From positions 5,230,991-5,294,990 of the forward strand of contig JAZAYU010000015.1 of the NCBI GenBank assembly GCA_038501625.1: 64,000 nucleotides of DNA, in the 5' to 3' direction. Both the position numbers and the translations under genes were made by a program. This DNA comes from Corbicula japonica (lineage: Eukaryota > Mollusca > Bivalvia > Venerida > Cyrenidae). Below, in pieces: positions 34,416 through 49,400 of the stretch (the first letter of the stretch is position 1; the number at the start of each line of letters is the position of its first letter). Below the pieces are notes generated by a model. It was not told the origin of the DNA, did no database searches, and saw only the letters and a program-made list of their open reading frames with translations.

Positions 34416-37400
34416 CTGAAATATGTAAAATACAAACTATGACAAGCATGGCAGAATCAAGATTATGTCCAGGAGTTTGAGGGAAAGATGCGTTTATATG
34501 TGTACTGTTTCAGGTCTTCTTTTTGGCTATATCAAATCTTTTCAAGAATGAGTGACTGAAATAATATAGGAGACAACCAAACTACAGGTATAGAGAAATG
34601 ATTGTGGACAAGCATTGCCTTTGAACAGTAAGTTTAATCCAGATAATGGCTTCTAGTGTCAAAAATGCTGATAAGTAAAAGCTTTGAGGGTTTGAGCCCA
34701 TAACCTTTCAGCTCATTTTCTTACTCTATTTCAAGGTAAGTGCATGCTGGTTCAACCCTTTATAGGCGGACAATTGATTACCCATGTTGATGTGTCAGTG
34801 TGACCATAGCATGCTTATTACAATGATAACTGTTCGTATGATGGAGAACAAATATACTTCAAGAAATTAGAAACGCAACTTCTTAAAACAAGAAACACAT
34901 TTCATGTTTAAAGAAGTTGCGTTTCTAATTTCTTCAAATATTATATAGTAAAAGAAATTAATAAAAACGCAACTTCTTAACTCACGAAACATAGTTTGTG
35001 TTTAAAGAAGTTGCGTTTCTAATTTCTTTAAGTATATATGGCAGTATAAACCAAATATCACAGCATACATCAGGTTATCTAGGAGGGTCTTAATTGGTAT
35101 AAACAAATTTAACTTATTTTAAAGGTTTTACTAGTCATTATTAACACTTGTCTTGCAGATTGTATTTTTTAAAGTATTTCACAATTCTGTTTTCATTTTA
35201 CGATGAAACATGTTTGTTCCAAAGATGGCTACAATAAAAGTCACTTTCAAAAAAGTGAAATATGCATAAATATTATCAGGAATTGCCACATCCAGCAGAC
35301 ATAGCCTCTCCACACAGCCAAAAAGTAGAGAGAAGAGACCATGGTATTACAATAATAGTTATCAAAATGGACACCACAAACAATATACGAAAGAGGGTTA
35401 CCGCTTTGGCATGTTGCCACTAGGGGTTTAAACCATGTTCTAGGGTGCACCAACCTCACACTTGCCCCAACTGGTACTCGTATCAACAAACAATTACAAG
35501 TTGTCTAGGTGAAATAACACCAACCAACCCATCAGCTTAACAATGTTGCATGCAAAAGCACACAATCATATAAAACATAAGATTAGAACTAATAGCATTG
35601 CAAAGCCAAAGGGGCGAGTACTCGATAATCTTACCAAGACCAGAGTCCCTGGAGTCAAAATTGCAAGAACACAATAAGGTATAAAAGAAAATAATTGAGC
35701 TTCTAGGTTCTTTAAAAAAAAGAGTTCCCCATAAACCTTCATAAACAGCTGTTGGACAGTGAACAATGTTGTGACAAGTGACACAGAATCACATACACAA
35801 TTTGCTACAAGTTGCCATGAAAATTGTTGCTTTCATTTGCTTTGTTGTGATTGTTGCTCTACCAACAGGCATTCCAACAAAATGTAGTATAGAAAACCCA
35901 TATTTTTGTAGGAAATGAGCATTTTAATATTTTAGGACTTTAATATAGAACTGAAATGATAATGTCTTGCATTCATGAAGATATGAATAGAATGGGGATG
36001 TTCAAAGTAAGCCTTAGATAAGAACTGGGCAATAAATTCAATGTTTAATCTTTTCACTAAATATTTTATACTTACATAAAGTTGTTTCTTTGGTTTGGGG
36101 TATCCCTCTAGTATTGCATTCAAAATATCAGTAGTCTGCAAAGGAGAAAACTCTTATCAGTACTTTACTGTATCAAATGAAATATTAATGGATTACATAA
36201 CCCTTTCCTGCTCATTTGCACGTCATTGAATTTGTGGCAACAGTCTTCAGTTACCAGCTAGTGGAAATTAAACAACTGGAAAACAATTTACATTACCTTA
36301 GAAGACTACATCCAAACAGCTTCTAAAAGAAAATTTTAATGGCATGTTAACAGATACTATCTTGATGGACCGACGAACAGATGGACAGAAAAAGTGCTCA
36401 CTACGTATAGCCTTTTCATCAAAGGGCAACACAAAATGCGCATAACTGTAAAATACGACCATGACTTAAAGATTTTGGCTTCCTCATGAACCTGTTGTCA
36501 TAAGCAATATTATATAAAAGTTTGATGAAGAATTATTAAGAAATGACAATGTTATAGCCAAAGTTAAGTTTTTTTACGAACAGACAGACTAAACAACGAT
36601 AAAGGGCTTTCTATTTATCGCATTTTCTTTGAAAACATAATGTTACCAGTGTAAGTGACCACAATTATTTTATAACGGATTCACTTATCCTAGGTGTTTT
36701 TAAATTTGTGGAAGATTAAAAAATAAAAAACTTCTTTCCAATAGCACAACCAGCTAGCGAACAATTATGACCAACAGTTTCAGAAAACAGCGTACTGAGT
36801 TAAACCAGTCACAGGGAATAATCAACAGAATGAAAACTCTGCTGTTCCAGTTATACAAGAATAACAGTCGAGGGCTTCTTCAGTCGTCATTTGCACTGTC
36901 ATCGGTAAAAAATAAAATATCAAAATCTATGTAACACCAAAATACATTTCAATAAAACTTTGCGCAAATGATCGTAATTAAATTAATAACATTAATGAAC
37001 AGTTTAACTTCTTTTATTCGTACTTCGATAATTTGAACACCTTAATTATTTTGAACTGCTATCCCAGTCCCGGCAGAGCACCTATATGTTAAGGAAGTTA
37101 TGACGTCGACCTATGAATCGTGTACATGATTAAATTAACAGATTTGCGATCCATGTAACAAACTAATGGATTTAATCTTATGTCAAATGCGAAGTGTTTT
37201 GATAAAGACTAAACAACAAATTCATTGAGTGCCAAAGAAATTTACTTTTTATATTTTGAATGGCTTGCTGTGCAATGGAAGAGGTATTTTTAAAACCTGT
37301 GCAATAGAATCTAAATGTAAACAATCCGCGCCATTTAGAACAAAGAATCAGAGAAACTACAGTGCTCATAAACTCCTTAATTAAAGAAGAGGTTTATAAT

Positions 37401-40400
37401 AAGTCAAATGTTTCCTGGGTAGTTACTATATAGATGTAGATGTTTAACCCTTTGACTATGCACAAGTTTGTGAAAAGGTAAATTGTAGGAAAGATATATA
37501 TGGAATATTATAACAGTATGCATTCTGTTGGTTTGTATTATTCGAGTTGTGTATGTAAACAATATCATGCGAGACCGAAGGTCGAGCGTGATGTGGTTTA
37601 CATACGCAACGAGAAATATAATAAACCTCTCTTCTTAATAATCCTTATTATTCGTTCTTCAGAGAATGGCAATTTGTAGTTTGAGATTTTGAAAATTTCC
37701 TTTTTTATCGCTGAATTTGTAATGAACACAGCCCCAAATACTGCATAAAAATCTAAAATCACTTCACCTCTATTTGAAAGTTCAGCGCTGGAATGATCGT
37801 CATAACAAAAAAATATTTTTATATATTGATCTCGCATTACATACACCAGAGTGCAGATAAATCAAACATGCATCGAATCGCATTCCCCGTTTCCATATTA
37901 TAAATGCTTGAAATTTTAATGACAATGATTCAAAGCTGACCACCAACATTTCATGATCAAAATCAACTTTGACAGAATGATCACCGGAACTTTGCATGAC
38001 AATATTCTTGCTTCACCCAAAATTGTGTTTTCCTCAAGTTTCCTGGTCGAATAATTAGATGACAAAAAATAAAAATGTTGATTTCTCTCCTTATAAAAGA
38101 AAATACTTCCAAAGAACCTCATATACTGTAATTGTAAACATCACATTACTCTCGTGGGCTTTGAAAACTGATGTTTTGTGTTGCTTAGTTTATTTGTTTG
38201 AATGTTAATAGAATTTCAGGGAATTTTTAAGTCTAGCTTTTTTACTGTTCCAATTTTTTTTCTGAACATAATGTTAAATAATGTTAAATAAAGATAAATT
38301 AATAAAAGAATTTATATCATTTTCTTGTTTATCAATGACATTGCTAATACGAGTGAAGACAGCCCTTAATATTCTTACCATTCTCTTTCTCTTCCTCCAG
38401 GCCTGAACAAACTTTTTCCGATCATTGTAAACCTAAACAAGAAATTAGAATAAAAGCATGTTTGTTTTATGAAGGTTTTACAGTGAAATCTTATAAAAGA
38501 ACATATAAGCTCGATCTCTGTCTTTTATACCTGTCATCGTGTTTTGCTGATTTGACTCCAGGTGCTCCAGTCTCGGTAAGGTCATTGAGAACCCGCCCTT
38601 TTGCTTTACAATACTATTCACTTTTTATGTTTAATATGTTTGTGTGCTTTTGTATGCAACATTTTTGAGTGGATGGGTAGGATGGAGTTATTTCACTAAG
38701 ACAACTTGTACTTGCTTGTTCATAGCGAAGCGGCCTGGCGCCCTAAAAGTCTGATGAACGGAAGTTTATACTCAAAATAAAAGAAAGGCTTTAAATCAAG
38801 ATATAAATTCATTTATTGTTTCTGCGATGTACATAACCCGAAAAACTGAAGTGGAACTTGTTTTTTAATTTCATTATTTTGTGAAGTTGGCGACCTCACG
38901 ACAAATGCATTTAATGTCAATTGCAGGTTCATTACCCGAAGAAAAACAACTGGAACTAACTGTTAGATTTTAAAAGTTTGGGGCCCTGGCGGCCTAGAGG
39001 CCTAATCGTCTCAACAAATTAGTTCATACTTAAATAAAATATGGAAAAGGCGTATAATTTGTAAGAATTAAATATTTATATGTTTTCAAACATGTTCCTA
39101 GAGTCCAAAAATTGTAATCTGCCTATTCTAGGGAGCTTGAAGGTTAAATTTGGTTGTAGGGCATTGTGCTTTTAAATTGAGATTTATTTATTATTAATGA
39201 TGATTGTAGATGGTTGATTGTAATATATATATTTATATACACACATGAAAATCGTCATCTATTTTTACCAAGGAATTATGTTGAGCATGCACACATGCAA
39301 CTTAAAGTAACTGTCCATGATATTTAATTTATTTTAAAAGAAAGTATATACCATCGCACCGCTAAATATTAAATACAAAAGCTTAAAGTGATACGATGTT
39401 TGTCCAAATTATTGGGGTCGAAATGACCTCGGAGCGAAAAGACGTACAGTTCGTCACGTGATTATTTTCCATAACGGATTGCGAAGCGATATAGCGTAAA
39501 GAGGTGAGAAATAACTGTCTGAAGTCGAAGTGTATGGTATTTTCGTACATCTCATTCGAATTCCTTGGCGGGCTATTTCTTTGTAATCTGGCGGGTCGGC
39601 GATGATTTCGTTCTATATAACTTAGTCTACGCATGCGTATGCATATTTAATCAGCCTTATTTGCATCTCCCGCGGTGAGGCATCAATTTTCTACTTAATA
39701 ACTATATTAGTGCAAAAAATAGTAAACGAGTTGAATTTCATGGACTTTTTGTGCGTTTTGTCTGTAACATTATAAGTTCTAACAATCGGTGCTAAAACGT
39801 TCTGTTTATTAACATTTTATTTACGTAATTGATGGAAAGTCACTTTAACAAAATTATATCATAACAGCAAACCATGTGTCGAGTCTTGGCCATTTGTGTA
39901 AATCAAAACTATTTTGCACAAGATTGGTGACAATGTTTGCAATTTCACACTCAAAACTGGCATTTGCTATTTATATTGCCAACACTTAATACTATATAAT
40001 GCTATCAACTAATGTACTTTTTCTACCTGTACATTTAAGAAAGGGGATTTTACAAGCAAATAAAAGGATTTCATTTAAAACAAGAGCCATGTTACACATG
40101 GTAAATCCCCCCCGCCGGATTATTCACCTGGAGAGGAAATCCTTTTAAGTTTTGGAGTTAAGCTACGGATAAAATTTATCAAATAAATCTGATAAAGAGG
40201 AATAACTCTAAAAATAGGCAAAGTAGAGTTATTGGACTTGCACATTGCACTACCTACCAATGTGCTCTGTCAGTGTATGAAGTTTGAATAAAATCCCTCA
40301 AGAAGTTTTGGAGTTATGCTCCGGACAAAATTTATCAAGTAAATCTGATAAAGAGGAATAACTCTAAAAACAGGCAAGGTAGAGTTATTGGACTTGCACA

Positions 40401-43400
40401 CTGCACTACCTGCCAATGTGCTCTGTCAGTGTATGAAGTTTGAATAAAATCTCTCAAGTACTTTTTGAGATATGCTCTTTAAAAAATGTATCAGGTAAAT
40501 GTGATAAAGGGGAATAACTCTAAAAATAGGCAAGGTAGAGTTATTGCACTTGTACAATGCACTACCTTCCAATGTGCTCTGTCAGTGTATGAAGTTTGAA
40601 AAAAATCTCCCAAGTAGTTTTGGAGTTATGCTCCGGACAAAATTTATCAAGTAAATATGATAAAGAGGAATAACTCTAAAATAGGCAAGGTAGAGTTATT
40701 GTTCTTGCACACTGCACTACCTACCAATGTGCTCTGTCAGTGTATGAAGTTTGAATAAAATCCCTCAAGTAGTTTTGGAGTTATGCTCCGGACAAAATTT
40801 ATCAAGTAATTCTGATAAAGGGGAATAACTCTAAAAATAGGCAAGGTAGAGTTATTGTTCTTGCAAACTGCACTACCTACCAATGTGCTCTGTCAGTGTA
40901 TGAAGTTTGAATAAAATCCCTCAAGTAGTTTTGGAGTTATGCTCTGGACAAAATTTATCAAGTAAATATGATAAAGAGGAATAACTCTAAAAATAGGCAA
41001 AGTAGAGGTATTGTTCTTGCACACTGCACTACCTACCAATGTGCTCTGTCAGTGTATGAAGTTTGAATAAAATACCTCAAGTAGTTTTGGAGTTATGTTC
41101 CGGACAAAATTTATCAAGTAAATATGATAAAGGGGAATGACTCTAAAAATAGGCAAGGTAGAGTTATTGTTCTTGCACACTGCACTACCTACCAATGTGC
41201 TCTGTCAGTGTATGAAGTTTGAATAAAATCCCTCAAGTAGTTTTGGAGTTATGCTCCGGACAAAATTGTTTCGGACGGACGCACGGACGCACAGACGCAC
41301 GGACGAAGGGCATTTCTTATATCCTCCTCGCCTTTGGCGGGGGGATAAACAAGAGCTGTCAGAGGAGACAGCATGCTCGACTATTCGAATCATTTGAAAC
41401 AAATGCAATTTGAAGATTAAAACAATAACAACTATGGCCATTTATTGGTGTGAAATCAGGAAAAATATTAACAAGACCTTAGTGAATGGTAAGGGAGAAA
41501 TTCATTTCAAATAACAGAAATAATTCCTTAATGTACCATAAATATTAAACTGAATAGGGGAATAACTATGAAATATTTCTGAATTTGTTAGAAAACATGT
41601 TAGTAATTTTTTATGAGAGACATTTACTTTTAGTCAAATATCAATCACTTCAGTAATGTTAAAGAAAAGAACTGAAATGAAAATATAATGGAAGTTTGAA
41701 GTTGATACCTTAAGTATTTTGTGCAAAGTTATCGATGAGGTGCACTTAAGTGAAAATATAAGTGAAACTAGAAATATGTCCATAGGACACAGATGCCCCT
41801 GCTATGCATCATTTTCAGACACTCAAGTGAAATGATGGGAATAATAGCATTTCAACGACAGTGATGTTGGAGGAATTATAAGAATATGCATAAACTTGAA
41901 GATAAGTAAATTATTTGTATTTGTGGCACTGTTGTCTTCACATTACGGAAATGTCTGCGAAGAAGTTGGTGGTAATGCAATGCAATGTCATAGCGAACAT
42001 TTGTGCCAAGTTATTTTGAAATTCCTTCATTCATAAAAGAGTTATAGCCTGAACAAGTAAATTCAATTTAAGTAACTGTGACCTTGACCTTGGACTTACA
42101 GGCATGGGTAATGTACGCAACACACCGCCTTGTCATGGTGAACATTTGTGCCAAGTTATTTTGAAAACCCTCCATTCAAAACAAAGTTATAGCCCTTACA
42201 ATAAAATTCTATTTTTAGTAACAGTGACCTTGACCTTCGACCTACAGGCATGGGCATGGTACGCGAGACACCGCCGTGTCATGGTGAACATCTGTGTCAA
42301 GTTATTTTGAAATCCCTCCATTTATAACAAAGTTACAGCCTGGACAAGAAAATGCTATTTTTAGTAACAGTGACCTTGACCTTGGATCTACAGGCATGGG
42401 TATTGTGTGGACACACCGCCTTGTCATGGTGAACATTTGTGCCAAGTTATTTTGAAATCCCTCCATTCATAACAAAGTAACAGCCTGGACAAGAAAATTC
42501 TATTTTTAGTAACAGTGACCTTGACCTTCGACTTACAGGCATGGGCTTGTACTTGACACACCATCTTGATATGGTGAACAATTATACCAAGTTATTTAAA
42601 AATCCAATAAGAAATAACTAAGTTAGAGCGGACAAGATTTTGCAAGAAAATTCTATTTTTAGTAACAGTGACCTTGACCTTGGACCTACAGGCATGGGTA
42701 TTGAACGCGACACACCGCATTGTCATGGTGAACATTTGTGCCAAGTTATTTTGAAATCCCTCCATTCAAAACGAAGTTAAGGGCCAAGTGTATATTTTGC
42801 TTAACACTAAATGTAAGTGAAAAAGGGGCATAATTTGAAAAATATTGGAAGCAGGGTTATGGGTCTTGTTGGTTATGATGTAGATTTTGGTGGTGAAAAT
42901 ATATTTCAAGTTTCAAGGCAATATCTCAAGTAGTTTTAAAGTTATGGGCAAAATGCATATTTTGCTTAACACAAAATATAAGAAAAAAGGGGCATAACTT
43001 GAAATATATTGACAGCAGAGTTATGGGTCTTGTTGGTAATGATGTAGAATTTGATGGTGAATATATATTCCAAATTTCAAGTTGATATCTCAAGTAGTTT
43101 ATAAGTTATGGACCAAAGTGCATATTTTCCTTAACGCAAAATTTAAGTGAAAAAGGGGCATAACTTGAAAAATATTTGTAGCAGAGTTATGGGTCTTGTT
43201 GGTAATGATGTAGAATTTGATGGTGAATATATATTCCAAGTTTCAAGTTGATATCATAAGTAGTTTTCAAGTTATGGACCAAAGTGCATATTTTGTTTAA
43301 CGGACGCCGACGCCGACGCCGACACCGGGGCGAGTAGGATAGCTCCCCTATTCTTCGAATAGTCGAGCTAAAAATGTTTATACTGCTGTATTCAATGTGT

Positions 43401-46400
43401 CATCATAATAAAGGTTTTGTTACATGTAAGGTTTTAAGAAAGTTATAAAAGCTAGTATGTATTCTGTTTAAATAATATTTAATCCTATATATATATATAT
43501 CCTACGCCCTCGGTCAATATTGCTTCATCAGGTCGATAAATCACCATATCGACCTCACTGAAATGCAATAATTGTATAGTGTCCTTTGCTAAATATTTGA
43601 TGTAACTGAAATAAAACCTATTGCAAAAAAACGATCTGAAAAATGACTTTAGACTCATTTAGCATTGGTTTATATAGAGAAGCTGTTTGCGAAAACGCCT
43701 GCATTCAGAACAATGAAATTTGTAGGGGTATATATTTTGTTTCCTTGGTAATTGTATCCTTTCCTGTGCTGCAGTAACAGTTAACAGAACCTAAGTATTA
43801 CTCTTAGGTTTATTGACAAGATAAAATTTAGTGTTAATCTTGGTTATTTTCGTTTCCTTTTTACTCTTCCTCTTCATTTAAATAGCAACTGTCATTACAT
43901 CTCTTACATATTAATACAATTATATGCAAAGTATAAAATAATGCTGATATGATTCTAATGACAACTGTTTATGAATGAAACCAATGACAATGTAAATTTA
44001 TGTTAAACATGTTAGTCTGATTACTTATAATGATGTTAAAGTCAAACGGCAAAAAATCGACCTACAGTGTATAGTTAATTTTGTTATATTAATAGTTGCC
44101 TTAGCAACTGTTATATTCATAGTTGCTTAAGTCTTTGCCATAGCAACCATTATGTAAAAAGCTTTACTTTTTGCTATTTTAAAATGACAGCTTGTTACAA
44201 CTTGATTTGTGCACAGTGTGTTGAAAATTAGTGTTTTATCTATAATTTAAGATTTTGTTCTAGGGTTTCTATGGCAGTTTCATGAAAAATTGATAATACA
44301 CATTCTTGTTCATGATGTAACTTGTTTATATTCTAGTAAACCTTTCCAACCAAATATACATGAGAATTGAAATATTAGGTGAATTTATGATGTTAAAAGT
44401 AGTTTAATTTGTTTTATTATTGCTATGCTGGACCTGTTTTCGTAGCAACTGTTAGATAAACAGCTTTTCTTATATCATAGTTTTAAATTGCTATATGTTA
44501 AAATATGTAAAAATGCATAAGATGTTCAAAATATGCATAAAAGTTGTATAGTCCAGTCAGCGTAGCATATCACCTTGAACTAATTGCAAAAGTTTCACTA
44601 AGTGTCATCTGCGAAACATCATAGATATACATCCAACAAAAAGTTGCACTCCGGTGGGTTGGGGGAAATTGTTTTAATTGACCATTTAAATTTCGGCTTT
44701 AATGATTCAACAATTATGGCTGTGCTGGTACGCCATACTCGAACACATAAAGTTTGCACGCGCCATTTTTGAACTTCCGGCAGCATGTAAACAAACAAGG
44801 TCGAGTGTTTATTGCAAGAATTGTTATCTGGAATTACTACTTTTGCCATGTAAGTTGATTATTAATTTCATTTTTTATATATTTTTATTGTTTAATGCAT
44901 TAGTTTGAATGCTTGACTTAAAAATGCCTGTAAATGATCGATTTCATCGTATAACGGAAACCAGTGAATTTTCATTTATTTTGTTATATATTATTTCATT
45001 ATTAAACTCAATAAAGTAAACACAGAACAGCTAAATATTGTAAAATATTGAAATAAATCCCCAATATGGCTATTTTCCGTAGATTTGAATTTGACCTTCA
45101 CAAGCAGGTTTTCGCAAATTTTTAAAACTACGGAAGCCAATACGCAGCAAAAATGAAAGTATAGTGTATAAACAAAATGTAGCATTAATATTTAACAAGG
45201 AACACGATAACGGTAAACAATAAGTTTGACATCAATATATATTTAAAAAAATATTTATAAAATCAGCCTTTTTCGTACTGTAAACATATTTTACGCTACG
45301 TTTAATGTAACACATATTTATTAATTTTTTCATCATTATTTACAGAGTCACATGGCATTCCCATATCATCATTACTCGACTATGAATGCCAACCCAGGGT
45401 AATAGGGTGTATCTGTATCTTTATAACTAAATAATATATTTTGAAATACAGATATTTATAACAACAGAAAAATGTCATTTAATAAGGTGGAAAGAAACGT
45501 TGGGATATTTTTCATTAAGTACAGGTTCAGTTTATAATCACTATTGCATCCAGGTATTTCACAGTCAGTTTTCTATCGAGATTTTATTTATAAACTTAAG
45601 AAAATAAAATGCACCTCTTTGGTTGCACGACGGTGACAGGGGTTTAAGAGTTTATGAAATCGTGTAAAAGAACCTAGATGCTCGATTTTTGTTTCTTTTA
45701 TCCGTGTCATCTTGTTCTTGCTGATTTGACTCCAGACTCTGGTCTCAGTAAGATAATTGACTATCTGCCCTTTTGCATAACAATGCTATTAGCTTCTTAT
45801 GTTTTATATGTTTGTGTGCTTTTGTATGCAACAATGTCGAGTTTTAGGTGGGTTGGAGTTCTTACACCAAGACAACTTTTACGTGTTTGTTCATATGGGA
45901 ACTTGTTGGGGCAGGTGTGAGGTTGGTGAACCCTAGAACCTGGTTTATACCCCCAGTGACAAATTGTTTTATCACTGACCGTTCCTAGGCGGTAAACCCA
46001 ATAGATCTCTTTTTTGTTTATTGTTTGTGGTGTCTTATTTGAAATCAATCGTCTTATAACACATGCTCTCTTTTCCTCTCTAAGTTTTGGCTGCTCGGGG
46101 AGGCTGTGTTTTCTGTTTATTCCAATTCGTGACATGCATGTTCATATTTTTAAATACACGTTTTAAAAAATCGATATAAGTTTGCAAACGTAAATTGAAC
46201 AAGCCGGGTGTGTTTTGCATCATCAGGACTATGGTTTTCATTCATCCTTTTGGTTCTGCTAATGTAAACATAAACTTATGAAATGGTGGTAAGAGTAAAT
46301 GGTTTTCATTTTAAATAAATGCTGTTACGTTTATATATATTTGACTTGGATTTTTTAATTAAAATCTAACTTTCATATTTATTTTTTGCAAATCATAAAG

Positions 46401-49400
46401 GCCAGTTTTACTCTTTATTTAAAGGCTGTGACACACCGTGGTAAAGGTTATTGCACCGTCAACAGAACCAGCAAGGATAGAATCTTGTGTATCCACGATG
46501 TTACACAGACCACATTTGAGACTCTCTTCAGCCCAAAACCACTGTGACTACAATAACAATGTAATAATAACAATTGTGCCACATGTTCAATTGTCACATT
46601 TGATTTTCGTAATACCTGACTGTAGTGTTTATGGCAAGCATGCTAAAATTAAAAGTCTGAAGAGAGGTGCAGATGTTTGTTCTGTCAGACCCATCGAACT
46701 TCAAGACACTATATATACCAGAAATGTACTAAACAGAATAATTAATGATTCCATGAAGTGCTTTGACAGACACTGAACGTGCTGAGCAAGAGATCACATG
46801 TGTCGTTGAAGAAGACTCAGCACAGAAAGTGTAAGTGCGATCCGATATAAGGCATAAAAGACCATCACCGAGAAAGATCTAGAACATCAAAATATGCAGT
46901 CTGTGTTTTATGAAATAAATGTGATCTGTTACTTCTTGTTCATGCCAATACTAGTTGTGATTTAACTTCTCACATATATAAAACAGGAAAGTCAATTGCC
47001 ATGAAGGAGTTGATTGTTAATATAGACGCAAGAAGCTGAGAAACAGTTCATGGCGAGTCAATCGGACAAATATGTAGGAAAACTAGGTGAAAAGACTATC
47101 CTCATGTTATAAGACATATCTCCATCTATATCGCTAGATACGCCAAGATCAAAAAATTACAGTAAAGGTGATGAAAAGGACGTTATTTGTGCAAGTTCAT
47201 ACATTATCTCCAACATTAGACACAGCAATTTTTATTGTAAACACGTTTATTTTCACAGCCAGATCTGGGTTGGAAATACAATGCTTAAACCTGAAGACCA
47301 GTGGTGGGATTTGACTGGTAACAAGTATTTGTTCTCTGCCTCCTGCACACGACAATATTTTTAATGCCAACCGTTGCTGTTACTTTGGGTGTTCAAATTC
47401 TCCAACTCGGGCAGAATGAGATATTGATGAATACATATGAACTTGAACAACCATTTTCTCCAAATATTCGACCACCTACTATGCATGTACAGTTTTCGTT
47501 TTCTTAATTATATTGATATACAATAATTATATAATAAACTTAGGTGTGTCATATTTATGCAGTTTTACATTGTATTTAAAAATTTGAAAAAGAATAAAAC
47601 AAATTTATATTGTATCAAAATATTAATATTTACTTTAGTGGGTGGGGTAAAATAACCTCTAAATATGTTCTGATTTTGCAAGATTGCAAACCGAAATGAA
47701 ACTATGGCAAGTTTTGAATATTTACTATTTACGACATTCTCCAGTATTCTTTGACGAAAGTTTTATTAAAACTATGATCAATGCTTTAATTTTATCCAAA
47801 AATGGATATGTTCTAAATTTGCACTTTTTATCGGTCAGTCAGTTCAAGTGTTTTTTGTTTCAAATTTCCCATCAGTTTTCAAATTTGTCCTTTAAAGAAG
47901 ACACGTGTTTCTTACAAAAACAAAAAACTCAATTCTTTTACATTTTCCTCACAATTTGATGCTTTTTTGATTTTTTACTTAAGTGGGTGGGGTAAAATGA
48001 CCTCTAAAAATGTTCTGATTTCGCAAGATTTCAAACCAAAATGAAACTATGACAAGTTTTAAACATTTACTAGTTCAAAAACGTCATTCTCCAGCATTCT
48101 ATGACAATAGTTTTATTTAAACTGTGATCGATGCTTTAATTTTATATGAAATCGGTATGCTGCAAATATGCAAATTTTTAGCTATCAGTCAGTTCAAATG
48201 CGTTTTTTTTCCCAATTTCCCATCAGTTTTCAAAAAGCAACTTTTTACCCTTTAAAGTAGACATGTTCTTCTAACAACATACATACAAATCAATTCTTTT
48301 GCATTTTCCTCACAATTTCATGCCATTTTGATAATATTTACTTAAGTGGGTGGGGTAAAATAACATCTAAAAATATACTGATTTCGCAAGATTGCAAACC
48401 GAAATGAAACAATGGCAAGTTTTAAACATTTACTAGTTCAATAACGTTATTCTCCAGCATTCTATGGCAATAGTTTTATTAAAACTATGACAAATGCTTT
48501 AATTTTATCCAAAAAATAGATATGTTTAAAATTTGGAGATTTTTTTCGGTCAGTCAGTTTAAATGCGTTTTTTCCAAATTTCCCATCAGTTTTCAAATTG
48601 CAACTTCTTACCCTTTAAAGTAGATATGTTCTTCTAACAAAAAACATACAAATCAATTCTTTTGCAATTTCTTCACACTTCGATGCTATTTTGTGGTACG
48701 CTGACTGGCCTATTGCTCCTAGGAAAAAATAAGGTTTTTATTCTTTATGATTTCCATGGCAACTGTTCATAAAAGAATTCAATAAAGTTGTTTTATGATA
48801 AAACTAGTTGTATCGTTCTTTTTATGTAAAAATTCAACCATTATGAAATGAGGCCAGAAAAGACACATAATTCATACCCCTATGTTCTGATACCAAAAAA
48901 ATTTGAAAGTTTTATGCAACCTGAAGTCGATCAGTGCCTTAAACCCAGTGCCAAGCACTCCAAGAACAGGTAATATGGTTTTTGAGTATAAAATAAATAA
49001 ATAAAATTATTAACATTGCTATTTTTATAGATAAGGTGATGTATGCACTCTGACACACTAGTATTCAAATTTGTTTGCTCAATTTCACGGATGAAATGCA
49101 AGGAAGCCTTGAAATTTCTCTGGGGAAGGCCCTGTATTTAATAGGTCCCATAATAGTGTTCTTTCCATATGTTGAATGCATGCGTTTTATGCCAATTGTA
49201 GGTACAAAAATATTGGTTTTATCCTAAACTGACGCGTGAGGAGGCATTTAATTGTGTCATTGCTAACAGAATGAACGAACATGATCACGGTGTTGTCTTA
49301 AAGCATATGAAATAAAGCATAATAAATTCAAGTTTTATGAATATCCGAGTAAAGGCTTAAAATAGTCTATCTGGTCGACAAGATTTGACTGTAAAAAGCG

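Larger units (their letters stand above)
44550..48711. mobile_element. Candidate 4.16-kb TIR element (AGKCCAGTCAGCGTA ends)
   Basis: AGTCCAGTCAGCGTAGCA (44550-44567) and the reverse complement of 48694-48711 (AGGCCAGTCAGCGTACCA) match at 16 of 18 positions. AT flanks each side (44548-44549, 48712-48713). The outer flanks share a tagcaactgtta-type motif, consistent with interruption of one host sequence. Inside are a dispersed repeat, one unrecognised frame and a threefold tandem repeat. No transposase was identified, so the class is unknown. Confidence 0.5.

Noticed and set aside
47684..47959. 91-codon + frame
   Set aside because: Lies in the first unit of a threefold tandem repeat; the other two units do not keep the frame.
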